Source of the DNA: Micromonospora sp. WMMD882
GTDB taxonomy: Bacteria > Actinomycetota > Actinomycetes > Mycobacteriales > Micromonosporaceae
Reading direction: 5' to 3'
Assembly (NCBI RefSeq): GCF_027497255.1
Contig: NZ_CP114903.1
Span: 124,001-188,000 of the forward strand
Length of the DNA: 64,000 nt
Shown: positions 8,641-17,580 of the stretch, in pieces
Layout of the letters: every line of letters starts with the position of its first letter
Position numbering within the stretch: the first letter of the stretch is position 1
Notes under the pieces: generated by a model
Seen by the model: the letters and a program-made list of their open reading frames with translations, nothing else
Databases searched by the model: none
What the model was told of the DNA's origin: nothing
Position numbers and translations under genes: made by a program

Positions 8641-9009
8641 GTGACCACGCCAGCGCAGACCGACTCGACCGAGGCCAAGGCCCCCACGTCCGTCGTCCTC
8701 ACCGACGTCGCGGCGCAGAAGGTCAAGGCCCTCATCGAGCAGGAGGGCCGCGACGACCTGCGGCTCCGGGTCGCGGTGCAGCCGGGCGGCTGCTCCGGCC
8801 TGCGGTACCAGCTCTTCTTCGACGAGCGTTCGCTCGACGGTGACGTCGTCAGCGACTTCGGCGGGGTCGAGGTCGTCGTCGACCGGATGAGCGCCCCCTA
8901 CCTGGCCGGCGCCACCATCGACTTCGCCGACCGGATCGACGCCCAGGGCTTCACCATCGACAACCCGAACGCCGGCAGCTCCTGCGCCTGCGGCGACTCC
9001 TTCAGCTGA
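8641..9009 (+). CDS. A-type iron-sulfur cluster carrier (ErpA/IscA family)
   Basis: 122 residues; the GTG start has AGGGAG upstream. After a 20-residue polar head, the HesB/IscA fold runs from TSVVLTDVAAQKVKALIEQE to the end. The three cluster-binding cysteines are in GGCSG (middle of the chain) and SCACGDSF (C-terminus). These proteins pass Fe-S clusters to apo-enzymes. In this window likely clients are NadA and the QcrA Rieske protein, and the nearby cysteine desulfurase could supply sulfur; these links are inference from position. Its start lies about 120 bp downstream of the glycerate kinase stop. Confidence 0.93.
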   Translation: MTTPAQTDSTEAKAPTSVVLTDVAAQKVKALIEQEGRDDLRLRVAVQPGGCSGLRYQLFFDERSLDGDVVSDFGGVEVVVDRMSAPYLAGATIDFADRIDAQGFTIDNPNAGSSCACGDSFS

Positions 9010-9190
9010 GTCGCGGGCGATAGCACGGCCGCCACGGGCGGGCCCGCCCCCTTTCCGACCAGGGGCGCGGTCCCGCCCGTCGCCGTCCCTCGAGCTCCAC
9101 TCGAACGGAGATGTGCCGACCGAGGGCCGGTGGGAGGATTGCCGGGCCGGTAGGCTGACCGGCGCTCTGCTGCCGACCGCGAGGGATGAC

Positions 9191-10171
9191 ATGAAGATCG
9201 CCGTGACCGGCTCGATCGCCACCGACCACCTGATGAACTTCCCGGGTCGGTTCTCCGAGCAGCTCATCGCCGACCAGCTCGACAAGGTCTCGCTGTCCTT
9301 CCTCGTCGACGACCTGGTCGTCCGGCGGGGCGGCGTCGCCGCGAACATCGCCTTCGGCATGGGGCAGCTCGGACTGCGGCCGGTGCTGGTCGGCGCGGTC
9401 GGCGTGGACTTCGCCGACTACCGCTCGTGGCTTCAGCGGCACGGGGTCGACTGTGAGTCGGTGCACGTCAGCGAGATGCGGCACACCGCCCGGTTCGTCT
9501 GCACCACCGACACCGAGATGTGCCAGATCGCGTCGTTCTACGCCGGGGCGATGAGCGAGGCCCGCAACATCGAGCTGGCCCCGGTGGCGCAGCGCCTCGG
9601 CGGCCGGCTCGACCTCGTCCTGGTCGGCGCGAACGACCCGGAGGCGATGCAGCGGCACTCCGCCGAGTGCCGGGAGCGCGGCTACCCGTTCGCCGCCGAC
9701 CCGTCCCAGCAGCTCGCCTTCATGGCGGGCGACGAGGTCGCCAGCCTGATCGACGGCGCCGCCTACCTGCTCACCAACGAGTACGAGAAGTCGCTGTTGC
9801 AGAGCAAGGCCGGCCTGACCGACGCCCAGCTCCTGGACCGGGTCACCATCCGGGTCACCACCCTCGGCAAGGACGGCGTGGAGATCGTCGGCCGGGACGT
9901 CGACCGGATCCACGTGCCGGCTGTCCGGGACGCCCGCCCGGTGGACCCGACCGGGGTCGGCGACGGCTTCCGGGCCGGCTTCTTCGCCGGCTTCTCCTGG
10001 GGGCTCAGCCTGGAACGCGCCGCCCAGGTCGGCTGCCTCACCGCCGCGCTGGTGCTGGAGAACAACGGCGCCCAGGAGTACGCCCTCGACGCCGACACCT
10101 TCGTCAAGCGCCTCGCCCACTCGTACGGCGACCAGGCCGCCACCGACGTCCGCCCCCACCTCCTCGGCTGA
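9191..10171 (+). CDS. adoK: Adenosine kinase (PfkB/ribokinase family, mycobacterial AdoK type)
   Basis: 326 residues; the ATG follows GAGGGA. It phosphorylates adenosine to AMP in purine salvage. The protein opens IAVTGSIATDHLMNFPGRFS and carries VRRGGVAANIAFGMGQLG, both close to my memory of M. tuberculosis AdoK (Rv2202c) and distinct from eukaryotic adenosine kinases. The PfkB C-terminal signature DPTGVGDGFRAGF includes the catalytic Asp. A generic sugar kinase is the alternative, but resemblance along the chain favours adenosine kinase. It is transcribed alone and ends at a strong bidirectional hairpin shared with the converging TusA-like gene. Confidence 0.88.
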   Translation: MKIAVTGSIATDHLMNFPGRFSEQLIADQLDKVSLSFLVDDLVVRRGGVAANIAFGMGQLGLRPVLVGAVGVDFADYRSWLQRHGVDCESVHVSEMRHTARFVCTTDTEMCQIASFYAGAMSEARNIELAPVAQRLGGRLDLVLVGANDPEAMQRHSAECRERGYPFAADPSQQLAFMAGDEVASLIDGAAYLLTNEYEKSLLQSKAGLTDAQLLDRVTIRVTTLGKDGVEIVGRDVDRIHVPAVRDARPVDPTGVGDGFRAGFFAGFSWGLSLERAAQVGCLTAALVLENNGAQEYALDADTFVKRLAHSYGDQAATDVRPHLLG

Positions 10172-10260
10172 CCCACCCCACCTGTCCCGCCCGGTGTCGC
10201 CTCGGTGATCAAGAGCTCTTGGTCCTCCGGCGTCGCTGACGCCATCTCCGGCTGACCCCC

Positions 10261-10311
10261 GAGATCTTGGACACTTGCCGTCGTATTACGACGGCAAGTG
10301 TCCAAGATCTC
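10261..10311. terminator. Near-perfect 51-bp palindrome between convergent genes
   Basis: Arms 10261-10285 and 10287-10311 are perfect reverse complements around a single central base. It lies between the converging adoK and TusA-like genes and would act as a two-way terminator. Its AT content is higher than the surroundings and it includes a cruciform-length stem. Confidence 0.75.
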
Positions 10312-10341
10312 CTTGCCGGCGGGAGATGCCGAGCGGGGCGG

Positions 10342-10611
10342 TCAGTGGGCGCGGCGGACCTCGTAGGCGGGGGCGTCGCCGGCGGGGTCGGGCAGAGCGC
10401 CGAGGAACTCCTGGCCGCGCATCCGGCACCAGGCCGGGATGTCCACCGCCGCCGCCGGGTCGTCGGCGAGCACCCGGACCACCGCGCCGACCGGCAGCTC
10501 CGGCAGCCGGCGGGCCAGCGCGATCACCGGCAACGGGCAGCGCTGCCCCAGACAGTCCAGCACCACGACCGAGCCGCCGCCCGCGCCCCGACCCGACCCC
10601 ACGCCGGTCAC
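10342..10611 (-). CDS. TusA-like sulfurtransferase
   Basis: 89 residues of the SirA/TusA/YeeD fold. The signature cysteine is in VLDCLGQRCPLPVIALARRL (Cys-Pro-x-Pro), which accepts persulfide sulfur. The GTG start overlaps the cysteine desulfurase stop in GTGA, so the two are cotranslated: desulfurase makes persulfide and TusA relays it, for example to tRNA thiolation, molybdopterin or Fe-S assembly. The final target cannot be told here. The C-terminal part (IPAWCRMRGQEFLG) has a second cysteine common in these proteins. It ends about 30 bp before the palindromic terminator. Confidence 0.88.
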   Translation of the reverse strand: MTGVGSGRGAGGGSVVVLDCLGQRCPLPVIALARRLPELPVGAVVRVLADDPAAAVDIPAWCRMRGQEFLGALPDPAGDAPAYEVRRAH

Positions 10612-11759
10612 AGGCCCACCACGCCGGCCTCGGCGCGCAGGTCGGCGACGATCCCCGGCAGCTCGGCCAGGAAACGCCCGACGTCCGCCTCCGTCGTCTC
10701 CCGGTGCAGGCTGACCCGGACGTTGCCGTGCGAGAGCACCCCCATCGCCTCCAGCACGTGCGACGGTCGCAGCGTCGAGGCGGTGCACGACGACCCGGAC
10801 GACACCGCGAACCCGCGCCGGTCCAGCGCGTGCAGCAGCGCCTCGCCGTCGACGTACAGGCAGGAGAAGGTGACCAGGTGCGGGAGGCGGTCCACCGGAT
10901 CGCCGACGACCTCGACGTCCGGCACCTCGGCCGCGACCCGGGCGCGGATCCGGTCCACCAGCGGCGCGAGCCGGGCCGCCTCGGCCGCCGCGTCGGCCGC
11001 CGCCGCGCGCAGGCTCGCCGCCGCCGCGACCACCGCCGGCAGGTTCACCGACCCCGGGGCACGTCCCGACTCCCGCTCGTCGGTCGGCCACGGCGACTCC
11101 CAGCGGACGCCCTTGCGTACCACCAGCAGCCCCACGCCCGCCGGTCCGCCCCACTTGTGCGCGCTGGCGGTCAGCACCGACCAGCCGGCCGGCAGCGGCG
11201 CACGGCCGACCACCTGGGCGGCGTCGACGGAGAGCGGCACCCCGGCGGCGGCGCACGCGGCGGCGGCCTCGGCGACCGGTTGGACGGTGCCCACCTCGTG
11301 ACTGGCGGCGATCAGCGCGGCCCAGGCCACCCCGGGGGCACGTACCGCCGCCGACCACTCGTCGAGGTCGAGTCGGCCCAGCCGGTCGACCGGCACCGAC
11401 ACCGCCGACCCGCCGGCGGACTCGTGCCGCTGGGCCGCGTGCAGCACCGCCGAGTGCTCGACCGCCGAGTGCACCAGCGTCGCCCCGGCCCGGCGTCGCC
11501 CGGCCAGCCCGCCCAGCACCGCCCCGTGCGCGGCCGTCGTGCCGTTCGCGGTGAAGGACAGCTCGTCGGGGCGTACGCCGAGGGTTTCCGCGGCGGCGGC
11601 CCGGGCCGCGTCGAGGAGCTGGCGGGCCCGGCGGGCCTGGGCGTAGAGCCGCCCCGGGTCGGCCCACCCGTCCGTCAGGGCGACGGCCAGCGCCTGCCGC
11701 GCGACCGGGTGCAACGGCGCGGCGGTGGCCGCGTCCAGGTAGACCGGGGGAGCGCTCAC
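10608..11759 (-). CDS. Cysteine desulfurase (NifS/IscS-like, aminotransferase class V)
   Basis: 383 residues. It removes sulfur from L-cysteine using PLP and forms a protein persulfide. The PLP lysine is in TASAHKWGGPAG and the catalytic cysteine in the loop SSGSSCTASTLRPS, followed by RVSLHRETTEADV as in IscS. The N-terminus reads PVYLDAATAAPLHPVARQA, typical of the family. The GTG at 11759 begins right before this; an earlier in-frame GTG about ten codons upstream is possible. It heads a two-gene operon with the TusA-like protein. Its distance from nadA (about 3.3 kb) makes a NadS-like role thinkable but unproven. Confidence 0.9.
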   Translation of the reverse strand: MSAPPVYLDAATAAPLHPVARQALAVALTDGWADPGRLYAQARRARQLLDAARAAAAETLGVRPDELSFTANGTTAAHGAVLGGLAGRRRAGATLVHSAVEHSAVLHAAQRHESAGGSAVSVPVDRLGRLDLDEWSAAVRAPGVAWAALIAASHEVGTVQPVAEAAAACAAAGVPLSVDAAQVVGRAPLPAGWSVLTASAHKWGGPAGVGLLVVRKGVRWESPWPTDERESGRAPGSVNLPAVVAAAASLRAAAADAAAEAARLAPLVDRIRARVAAEVPDVEVVGDPVDRLPHLVTFSCLYVDGEALLHALDRRGFAVSSGSSCTASTLRPSHVLEAMGVLSHGNVRVSLHRETTEADVGRFLAELPGIVADLRAEAGVVGL

Positions 11760-11952
11760 GGGTGCCAAGGTAGCGCGTGGGCAGGCCACACCATCCCCCG
11801 ACGGTGGTGGACACTCGACCCCAGAGCGGTCCGGTCCGTCATGGTCGAGTAATCTGCGACCGTCGGTGACGCCTTTGCCGCCGGTGCCGTCGCTCCGCCC
11901 GGCCGGGCGGCAGCCGACCAGGCATCGCGGCGCGCTAGGGAGGCAGGACCAG

Positions 11953-12927
11953 GTGGTCGCAAGGAGTTCGGAGGTACGGTCGTCGGCCGTACGGCACGGT
12001 GCTTCCCGAGGAGCCGGTGGGCGTCGGGGGCGGGGCGCCGGTCGGCTCGCCGGGCTCGGTCTCGGCGCGGTGGCGACGCTGGTCCTGCTGACGGGGTGCG
12101 ACGTCGGGGCGGCGTTCGACGGGTTCGGCTGGCCGCAGGGCGGCATCTCGGCCGAGTCGCGGCGGATGTACGACCTGTGGATCGCGTCCTGCATCGCGGC
12201 GCTCGCCGTCGGGTTCTTCGTCTGGGGCCTGATCTTCTGGTGCATCGTCCGCTACCGCAAGCGCGGCAACGAGCTGCCCGTGCAGACCCGGTTCAACATG
12301 CCGATGGAGTTCCTCTACACCATCGCGCCGATCCTCGTCGTCTCGGTGCTCTTCTACTACACCGCGGTCGTGCAGACCGACGTCGAGCGGCGCACGCCGA
12401 ACCCGGACGTCGTGGTCGAGGTCGTCGCGTTCAAGTGGAACTGGCAGTTCAACTACCGCGACGGGCTGGGCCGGGACGCCAACACGGTCGCCTCGGTGCT
12501 GGGCACCAGCGAGGTCATCCCGATCCTGGTGCTGCCGACGGGCCGGTCGATCCGGTTCGAGGAGACCAGCAAGGACGTCATCCACTCCTTCTGGGTGCCG
12601 GAGCTGCTGTTCAAGCGGGACGTCATGCCGGGCAACATCCGCAACGAGTTCGAGGTCTCCGAGCTGGTGACCGAGGGCGCGTACGTGGGCCGTTGCGCCG
12701 AGCTGTGCGGCAGCTACCACGCCTTCATGAACTTCGAGCTGCGGGTGGTCTCTCCCGACCAGTACGACCAGTTCCTCGCCGCCAAGCGGGACGGCCGGTC
12801 GACCCAGGAGGCCCTCCAGTCGATCGGTGAGGACCCGTACGCGACGACCACCCGGCCGTTCGAGACGCGGCGCACCGAGAGCAACTTCAACAACGCGGCC
12901 GGCGCGTCGGCCGGCGCGGGACGCTGA
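11953..12927 (+). CDS. ctaC: Cytochrome c oxidase subunit II
   Basis: 324 residues; the GTG start has GGGAGG ten bases upstream. A basic head and hydrophobic stretch end in a lipobox, LVLLTGC, so the mature N-terminus is probably a lipid-modified cysteine. Two membrane helices follow (IAALAVGFFVWGLIF and TIAPILVVSVLFYYTAVV), then the extracytoplasmic cupredoxin domain. CuA ligands are in VIHSFWVPE (His) and GRCAELCGSYHAFM (two Cys, His, Met), so the CuA centre is complete. It receives electrons in the bc1-aa3 supercomplex. The subunit IV gene follows after ten bases; subunit I (ctaD), which usually lies between them, is absent here. Confidence 0.96.
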   Translation: MVARSSEVRSSAVRHGASRGAGGRRGRGAGRLAGLGLGAVATLVLLTGCDVGAAFDGFGWPQGGISAESRRMYDLWIASCIAALAVGFFVWGLIFWCIVRYRKRGNELPVQTRFNMPMEFLYTIAPILVVSVLFYYTAVVQTDVERRTPNPDVVVEVVAFKWNWQFNYRDGLGRDANTVASVLGTSEVIPILVLPTGRSIRFEETSKDVIHSFWVPELLFKRDVMPGNIRNEFEVSELVTEGAYVGRCAELCGSYHAFMNFELRVVSPDQYDQFLAAKRDGRSTQEALQSIGEDPYATTTRPFETRRTESNFNNAAGASAGAGR

Positions 12928-12937
12928 GGGGGCGGGC

Positions 12938-13363
12938 ATGCGTACCGAATGGAAGATCTTCTCCATCATCGCGGGTTTCCTGCTGTTCGCCACGGTCCTC
13001 TACGGCGCCTGGACGGCCGGTGAGACCGGCCGGGTCGAGTGGGTCGGCACGGTGGCCCTGCTGCTGTCGTTCCTGCTCTGCGCGATGTGCGGCGGCTTCT
13101 TCTGGTTCGTCGCCCGCCGGATCGACCTGCGTCCGGAGGACCGGGCCGACGGTGAGATCGCCGACGGCGCGGGCGAGATCGGCTTCTTCAGCCCGGGCAG
13201 CTACTGGCCGTTCGGCCTGGCGCTCGCGGCGGCCATCTCCGGCATGGGCCTGGTGCTGTGGCAGTTCTGGCTGCTGGGCGTCGGCCTGGTGGCGGTGATC
13301 CTCGCCTCCTCGGGCCTGCTGTTCGAGTACTACACCGGCACCCGGCGCACCGCCGAGCACTGA
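12938..13363 (+). CDS. ctaF: Cytochrome c oxidase subunit IV (actinobacterial CtaF)
   Basis: 141 residues with four membrane helices, starting MRTEWKIFSIIAGFLLFATV, the form of the small actinobacterial subunit IV. Between helices 2 and 3 is a hydrophilic segment ending in EIGFFSPGSYWPFGLA, a family signature. The ATG is preceded by GAGGGGG directly after the ctaC stop. It is a structural subunit of the aa3 oxidase in the membrane. It is the last gene of the ctaC operon and is followed by a 21-bp-stem terminator. Confidence 0.93.
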   Translation: MRTEWKIFSIIAGFLLFATVLYGAWTAGETGRVEWVGTVALLLSFLLCAMCGGFFWFVARRIDLRPEDRADGEIADGAGEIGFFSPGSYWPFGLALAAAISGMGLVLWQFWLLGVGLVAVILASSGLLFEYYTGTRRTAEH

Positions 13364-13388
13364 GCGGCCGGCGCCTGCCGGTCGGACC

Positions 13389-13435
13389 GTACGTCGAAGG
13401 CCGCCTCCCACCGCGGGAGGCGGCCTTCGACGTAC
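13389..13435 (+). terminator. Strong terminator after ctaF
   Basis: Perfect 21-bp arms (13389-13409 and 13415-13435) with a 5-nt loop, 25 bp after the ctaF stop. Confidence 0.85.
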
Positions 13436-13520
13436 CCGGCCAGAGACGGTGCCCGGCCGGCCCGAGACCCGGGCGGGAGCGGGACGACCCGGGGCCCCGG
13501 GTGAGGCGGGCCGCCGTGGG

Positions 13521-13733
13521 TCAGGCGGCGCGACGGCGGGTGGCGCGCCCGGGGAACCGACGTCGGTCGGCCAGCCGGATCGGCCGGAACGTGAAGGTGG
13601 CGATCACCAGGGCGGCGCCGCAGCCGGTGCACACCACCTCGGGGCAGTCCGCCCCGTGGCCGTCGACGCAGGGCGGCACCTCGAACGGCTGGACGCCCTG
13701 GCACCTGTCGCAGTACAGCTCGCGCTCCGACAC
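13521..13733 (-). CDS. Small zinc-ribbon protein
   Basis: 70 residues from a GTG at 13733 with AAAGGAGA a few bases upstream; a longer open frame to 13835 lacks such a site. The sequence has two CxxC knuckles, LYCDRCQG and VVCTGCGAA, about 30 residues apart, separated by a Pro/His/Asp-rich loop, then a basic tail ending RRRAA. This suggests one structural zinc site. No enzymatic motif is visible. The gene sits on the opposite strand between the two parts of the respiratory cluster. Small zinc-ribbon proteins of this sort are common in actinomycetes and mostly uncharacterised. Confidence 0.75.
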   Translation of the reverse strand: MSERELYCDRCQGVQPFEVPPCVDGHGADCPEVVCTGCGAALVIATFTFRPIRLADRRRFPGRATRRRAA

Positions 13734-14017
13734 GGGCGTCTCCTTTCTCTGCGGTGGCTGCCGGCCGACGGGACGGGCGCGGCCCGGACGCCGGGCACGG
13801 CAGCGGCGGAAAACTACTCGGCTGTAGTTTGGCACGCCGGTCCGACAACCTCGCCGACCAGGCCCGTCCGGCGCCGGCCCGGCTCGGGCTCGGCTCGGGC
13901 TCGGCCCGGCTCGTGGGGCCGGCTTCCGGCGGGGCCGGGCGGAGCGCCCTGTTCCGGCGGGCCGGTCCCGAGTGGCCGGGTCCGGCGGGGCCGGACCCGG
14001 GCGGCTGGCGGGGCCGG

Positions 14018-15064
14018 TCAGACCGAGCGGGCGACCTCGATCCAGCCGTCGAGAGCGCGGGCCGCCGCGCCGGAGTCGATCGACTCGGCGGCCCGGTCCA
14101 GGCCGGCGCGCACCGCCGTGCGCAGGTCCCCGTCGAGCGGGCCCTGGGTGGCGAGCGCGGCGGCGGCGTTGACCAGGACGGCGTCCCGGACCGGCCCGTG
14201 CTCGCCGGCCAGCACCCGCCGGGCGATGTCGGCGTTGTACGGCGCGTCCGCGCCGCGCAGGTCGGCCAGGGTGGCCCGGGGCACCCCGAGGTCGGTCGAG
14301 TCGAGCAGCGTCTCCCGTACGGCGCCGCCCTGGGCCACCCAGAAGCGGGTGGGCGCCGCGGTGCTGAACTCGTCCAGCCCGTCCTCACCCCGCATCACCA
14401 GCACCGAGTCGCCGCGGGCGGCGAAGACGGCCGCCATCACCGGGGCCATCCGGGTGTCGAAGCAGCCCACCGCGCCCGCGCGGGGGCGGGCCGGGTTGCT
14501 CAGCGGGCCGAGGAAGTTGAAGAAGGTGGGCACGCCGATCTCGCGGCGGACCGGGCCGGCGTGGCGCATGCCGGGGTGGAAGCGCCCGGCGAAGCAGAAC
14601 CCGATGCCGGCCTCGGTCACACAGCGGACCACCTGCTCCGGGTCGAGGTCGAGCGGCACGCCGAGGAACTCCAGCAGGTCGGCCGTGCCGCAGGAGGACG
14701 AGGCGGCGCGGTTGCCGTGCTTGACCACGCGGACGCCCGCGCCGGCCACGACCAGCGCGGCCATGGTGGAGATGTTGACCGTGTGGGCCAGGTCGCCGCC
14801 GGTGCCGACCACGTCCAGCGCGGTGTCCCGGACGTCCGCCGGCAGGTCGACCGGGACGGCGTTGCCGAGCATCGCCTCGACCAGACCGATCACCTCGGTC
14901 GGCGTCTCACCCTTGGCGCGCAGCCCGACGGCGAAGCTGGCGATCTGCACGGGGGTGGCCGCGCCCGACATGATCTCGCTCATCGCCCACGCGGTGTCGG
15001 CGGTGGAGAGCTCCGCGCCGCGCAGCAGCGAGGCGAGCAGGTGCGGCCAGGTCCGATCGCCCAT
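14018..15064 (-). CDS. trpD: Anthranilate phosphoribosyltransferase
   Basis: 348 residues; the ATG at 15064 has GGGAGG upstream. It transfers phosphoribose from PRPP to anthranilate, the second step of tryptophan synthesis. The PRPP/Mg-binding loop VVGTGGD is near residue 85, NISTM follows, and [21 protein letters not shown] matches the anthranilate/PRPP site; [11 protein letters not shown] lies at the domain junction. The rest of the trp pathway is not here. Its place next to ctaE matches M. tuberculosis trpD (Rv2192c), a conserved actinobacterial neighbourhood rather than a trp operon. Confidence 0.95.
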   Translation of the reverse strand: MGDRTWPHLLASLLRGAELSTADTAWAMSEIMSGAATPVQIASFAVGLRAKGETPTEVIGLVEAMLGNAVPVDLPADVRDTALDVVGTGGDLAHTVNISTMAALVVAGAGVRVVKHGNRAASSSCGTADLLEFLGVPLDLDPEQVVRCVTEAGIGFCFAGRFHPGMRHAGPVRREIGVPTFFNFLGPLSNPARPRAGAVGCFDTRMAPVMAAVFAARGDSVLVMRGEDGLDEFSTAAPTRFWVAQGGAVRETLLDSTDLGVPRATLADLRGADAPYNADIARRVLAGEHGPVRDAVLVNAAAALATQGPLDGDLRTAVRAGLDRAAESIDSGAAARALDGWIEVARSV

Positions 15065-15178
15065 GGCGGGCCTCCCGAGCAGGGGTGGGATGCGGAGGGG
15101 ACCCGGCGTCCACGCTGACGGCCCGGGCCGGACGACCACGGAGACCGGGACGGGCCCGGACCGTGCGACGGGGAACGG

Positions 15179-15589
15179 TCAGCCGACGCGGGTGCCGTCG
15201 GTGGCCTGGCGGCGCAGCAGCTCGGCGACGGTGTCGCCGGTGGCCACCGGGTCGAGCGGGTGCACCAGGGTGGCGTCGACCTCGGCGTACGCGGCCAGCC
15301 AGCGGTCGGCGGCGCGGGCCAGGACGACGCAGGTCGGCGGGGCGTCCGTGCGGTCGTCCTTGATCTGCCGGGCGATGCCGATGCCCCCGGCGGGGGTGGC
15401 CTCGCCGTCGAGCAGCATCAGGTGGATCTCGTAGTCGTCGACCAGTCGGATGCACTCGTCGTAGCTGGCCGCCTCGACGAACTCGACACGCAGGTCGGCG
15501 GCGGGACGGGCGCCCACGGCCAGGCGCATGCGGTCACGCACCTGCGGGTCGTCGCTGTAGAGCAGGACGGTGTAAAGACGATCGCTCAT
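15179..15589 (-). CDS. Receiver-like protein with degenerate phosphorylation site
   Basis: 136 residues folding like a lone response-regulator receiver: [14 protein letters not shown] gives the acidic pair of strand 1, and [14 protein letters not shown] holds the expected phospho-acceptor Asp. Two other conserved residues are lost: the Thr/Ser of strand 4 is Ala (VVLARAADR) and the invariant Lys of strand 5 is His ([11 protein letters not shown]). There is no output domain and no kinase nearby. It may signal without phosphorylation or act as a protein-interaction module. It lies upstream of trpD on the same strand, with a 114-bp gap. Confidence 0.75.
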   Translation of the reverse strand: MSDRLYTVLLYSDDPQVRDRMRLAVGARPAADLRVEFVEAASYDECIRLVDDYEIHLMLLDGEATPAGGIGIARQIKDDRTDAPPTCVVLARAADRWLAAYAEVDATLVHPLDPVATGDTVAELLRRQATDGTRVG

Positions 15590-15746
15590 CGCTGGCTGGC
15601 TCCCACCTCGTAGCTGCGGTGCTGATCGTACCGGTCGGTTCCGGACCGGCGGCGGCCCGCCCGGCCGGACCGGTCACCCCCGCCCGGGCGGCGCGGGTCG
15701 GGCCGGCGGGTGCGGGTCGGGTCGGCGGGCCGGCGGGTGCGGGTCG

Positions 15747-15824
15747 GGCCGGCGTGCCGGGGGCGCTGGTCAGGCCGGCGTGCCGGGGGCGCGGGTCAGG
15801 CCGGCGTGCCGGCGGCGCGTTCCC
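15747..15824 (-). repeat. 26-bp tandem repeat duplicating the end of the ctaG-like gene
   Basis: Copies start at 15747, 15773 and 15799. Each opens GGCCGGCGTGCCGG; the first two end GGTCA, which in the second copy supplies the stop codon (15796-15798) of the ctaG-like gene. The third, diverged copy is coding. Confidence 0.8.
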
Positions 15825-16752
15825 GGGCCTCGCGGGCCTCCTGACGGTCGAGGTCCCGGTCGACCCGGCGGGCCTCCCGCTCGGACTGGCGGACCCACTG
15901 CGCCACCAGCACGGCCAGCATGGTGATGCTGACGAACTCGCCGCCGGCCCAGAGGATGCCGCCGGCGACGACCTGGTCGTCGTGGGGGTCGGACCAGCTC
16001 AGCCCGAGCGAGGGGTACCAGTCGCCGCCGAACAGGGTGGTGCTCTGCATGATGGTCAGGCCGAGCACCGTGTGGAACGGCACGGAGAGCAGCATCAGCA
16101 GCGCCCGGGCCGGGTACGGCCAGCGGCCGGGGAGCGGGTCCAGGCCGAGCAGCGGCCAGAAGAACACGCAGCCGGTCATGATGAAGTGGGCGTGCACCAG
16201 CTCGTGGGCCCACCCGTGTTCGAGGGTGTACCGGTAGAGGTCGGTGAAGTACAGCACGAACGGGTTCACCACGAAGATCGTGAAGGCGACCAGGGGGAAC
16301 GTGTAGATCCGGGCGATCCGGCTGTGCACCACCGCCAGCAGTCGTCGGCGGGGCGCCTTCGGCAGGGTGCGCAGCGCGAGGGTGACCGGCGCGCCGAGCG
16401 CCAGGAAGATCGGCGACACCATGGAGAGCACCATGTGCTGGACCATGTGCACCGACAGCAGCGCGGTGTCGTACGCGCCCAGTCCGCTGAGCGTGACCAG
16501 GGCGATGCCGCCCAGCCCCGGGCCGAGGAAGAAGACCGTCCGGGCGACCGGCCAGCGGTCGCCGCGCAGCCGCAGCCGGTGCGTTCCGTAGAGGTACAGC
16601 CCGGCGGCCAGCACCAGGCCGAGGGTCAACCAGGAGTCCAGCCGGGCCTCGGTGACGACCCGGGTGACCTCGAACGGCGGCGGCGCGGCGGCGAGCCGGG
16701 CGCCGGCCCCGCTCGCCGGGCTGGTGGTGAACGTCGGGTCGAGGTGCAGCAC
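15796..16752 (-). CDS. Cytochrome c oxidase assembly factor, CtaG/Caa3_CtaG family
   Basis: 318 residues with about seven membrane helices. The PF09678-type features are visible: [21 protein letters not shown], later [18 protein letters not shown], and [12 protein letters not shown], with paired histidines that may bind copper or haem. The family helps assemble oxidase copper centres. The GTG start at 16752 faces ctaE, leaving a 165-bp divergent promoter region, so the assembly factor and oxidase may be co-regulated. The C-terminus is a charged coiled stretch ([20 protein letters not shown]). The stop codon is part of a 26-bp tandem repeat. Confidence 0.88.
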   Translation of the reverse strand: MLHLDPTFTTSPASGAGARLAAAPPPFEVTRVVTEARLDSWLTLGLVLAAGLYLYGTHRLRLRGDRWPVARTVFFLGPGLGGIALVTLSGLGAYDTALLSVHMVQHMVLSMVSPIFLALGAPVTLALRTLPKAPRRRLLAVVHSRIARIYTFPLVAFTIFVVNPFVLYFTDLYRYTLEHGWAHELVHAHFIMTGCVFFWPLLGLDPLPGRWPYPARALLMLLSVPFHTVLGLTIMQSTTLFGGDWYPSLGLSWSDPHDDQVVAGGILWAGGEFVSITMLAVLVAQWVRQSEREARRVDRDLDRQEAREARERAAGTPA

Positions 16753-16917
16753 GCTTTTCAGGCTAGGCCAGGCGAACCGGACGCCGTCCGTCGGGCCGCC
16801 CGGTGGTCACCCGTTCGCCGTCGACCGGGTCGGCCGTCCGCTGTCGCCCGGGTCACCCGGAGGGCGGTTGTGCCACCCCGCTGCTCGCCGGGCCTGATCG
16901 GGAGCAATAATGAGCCC

Positions 16918-17517
16918 GTGACTGCGGCCCCAGCCATTGACAAGAGCCGGATCCATTCTCTGACGCGCCCGAACATGGTCAGCGTCGGGACGATCGTCTG
17001 GCTCTCCAGTGAACTCATGTTCTTCGCGGCCCTGTTCGCGATGTACTTCTCCATCCGCGCGGCGGCGCCGGAGCAGTGGGCGGAGCACACCGAGCACCTG
17101 AACATCCCGTACGCGACCACCTTCACGGTGATCCTGGTGATGTCCTCGGTGACCTGTCAGCTCGGGGTGTTCGCCGCCGAGAAGGGCGACGTGCACGCGC
17201 TGCGGCGCTGGTTCACGATCACCTTCGTGATGGGCCTGATCTTCGTGCTCGGTCAGCTCAACGAGTACCGCGAGCTGGTCCACGAGGGCATCAAGATCAA
17301 CGCGGACGGGTACGGCTCGATGTTCTACCTGACCACCGGGTTCCACGGCCTGCACGTGACCGGCGGTCTGGTCGCCTTCGTCATCTTCATGATCCGCACC
17401 ACCATGGGCCGGTTCACTCCCGCCCAGGCCACGTCGGCCATCGTCGTGTCCTACTACTGGCACTTCGTCGACGTGGTGTGGATCGGGCTGTACCTCATGA
17501 TCTACTGGCTCCAGTGA
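16918..17517 (+). CDS. ctaE: Cytochrome c oxidase subunit III
   Basis: 199 residues with five membrane helices, the short actinobacterial subunit III. Landmarks are [20 protein letters not shown], the conserved Glu in this first helix, [17 protein letters not shown], and the C-terminal [19 protein letters not shown]. The GTG at 16918 is preceded by GGAGC about a dozen bases upstream. It starts the ctaE-qcrC-qcrA-qcrB operon, the standard actinobacterial arrangement reflecting the bc1-aa3 supercomplex. Confidence 0.95.
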   Translation: MTAAPAIDKSRIHSLTRPNMVSVGTIVWLSSELMFFAALFAMYFSIRAAAPEQWAEHTEHLNIPYATTFTVILVMSSVTCQLGVFAAEKGDVHALRRWFTITFVMGLIFVLGQLNEYRELVHEGIKINADGYGSMFYLTTGFHGLHVTGGLVAFVIFMIRTTMGRFTPAQATSAIVVSYYWHFVDVVWIGLYLMIYWLQ

Positions 17518-17580
17518 TCTTGGCGCCGTGCGCCGCTCCGTCCCCGAGACACAAGGTCCAACCGGTTAAGGACACAGGTC

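Noticed and set aside
11866-11952. Longer N-terminus for ctaC from the ATG-type start at 11866
   Set aside because: The GTG at 11953 has a good ribosome-binding site and places the lipobox at a normal distance from the start.
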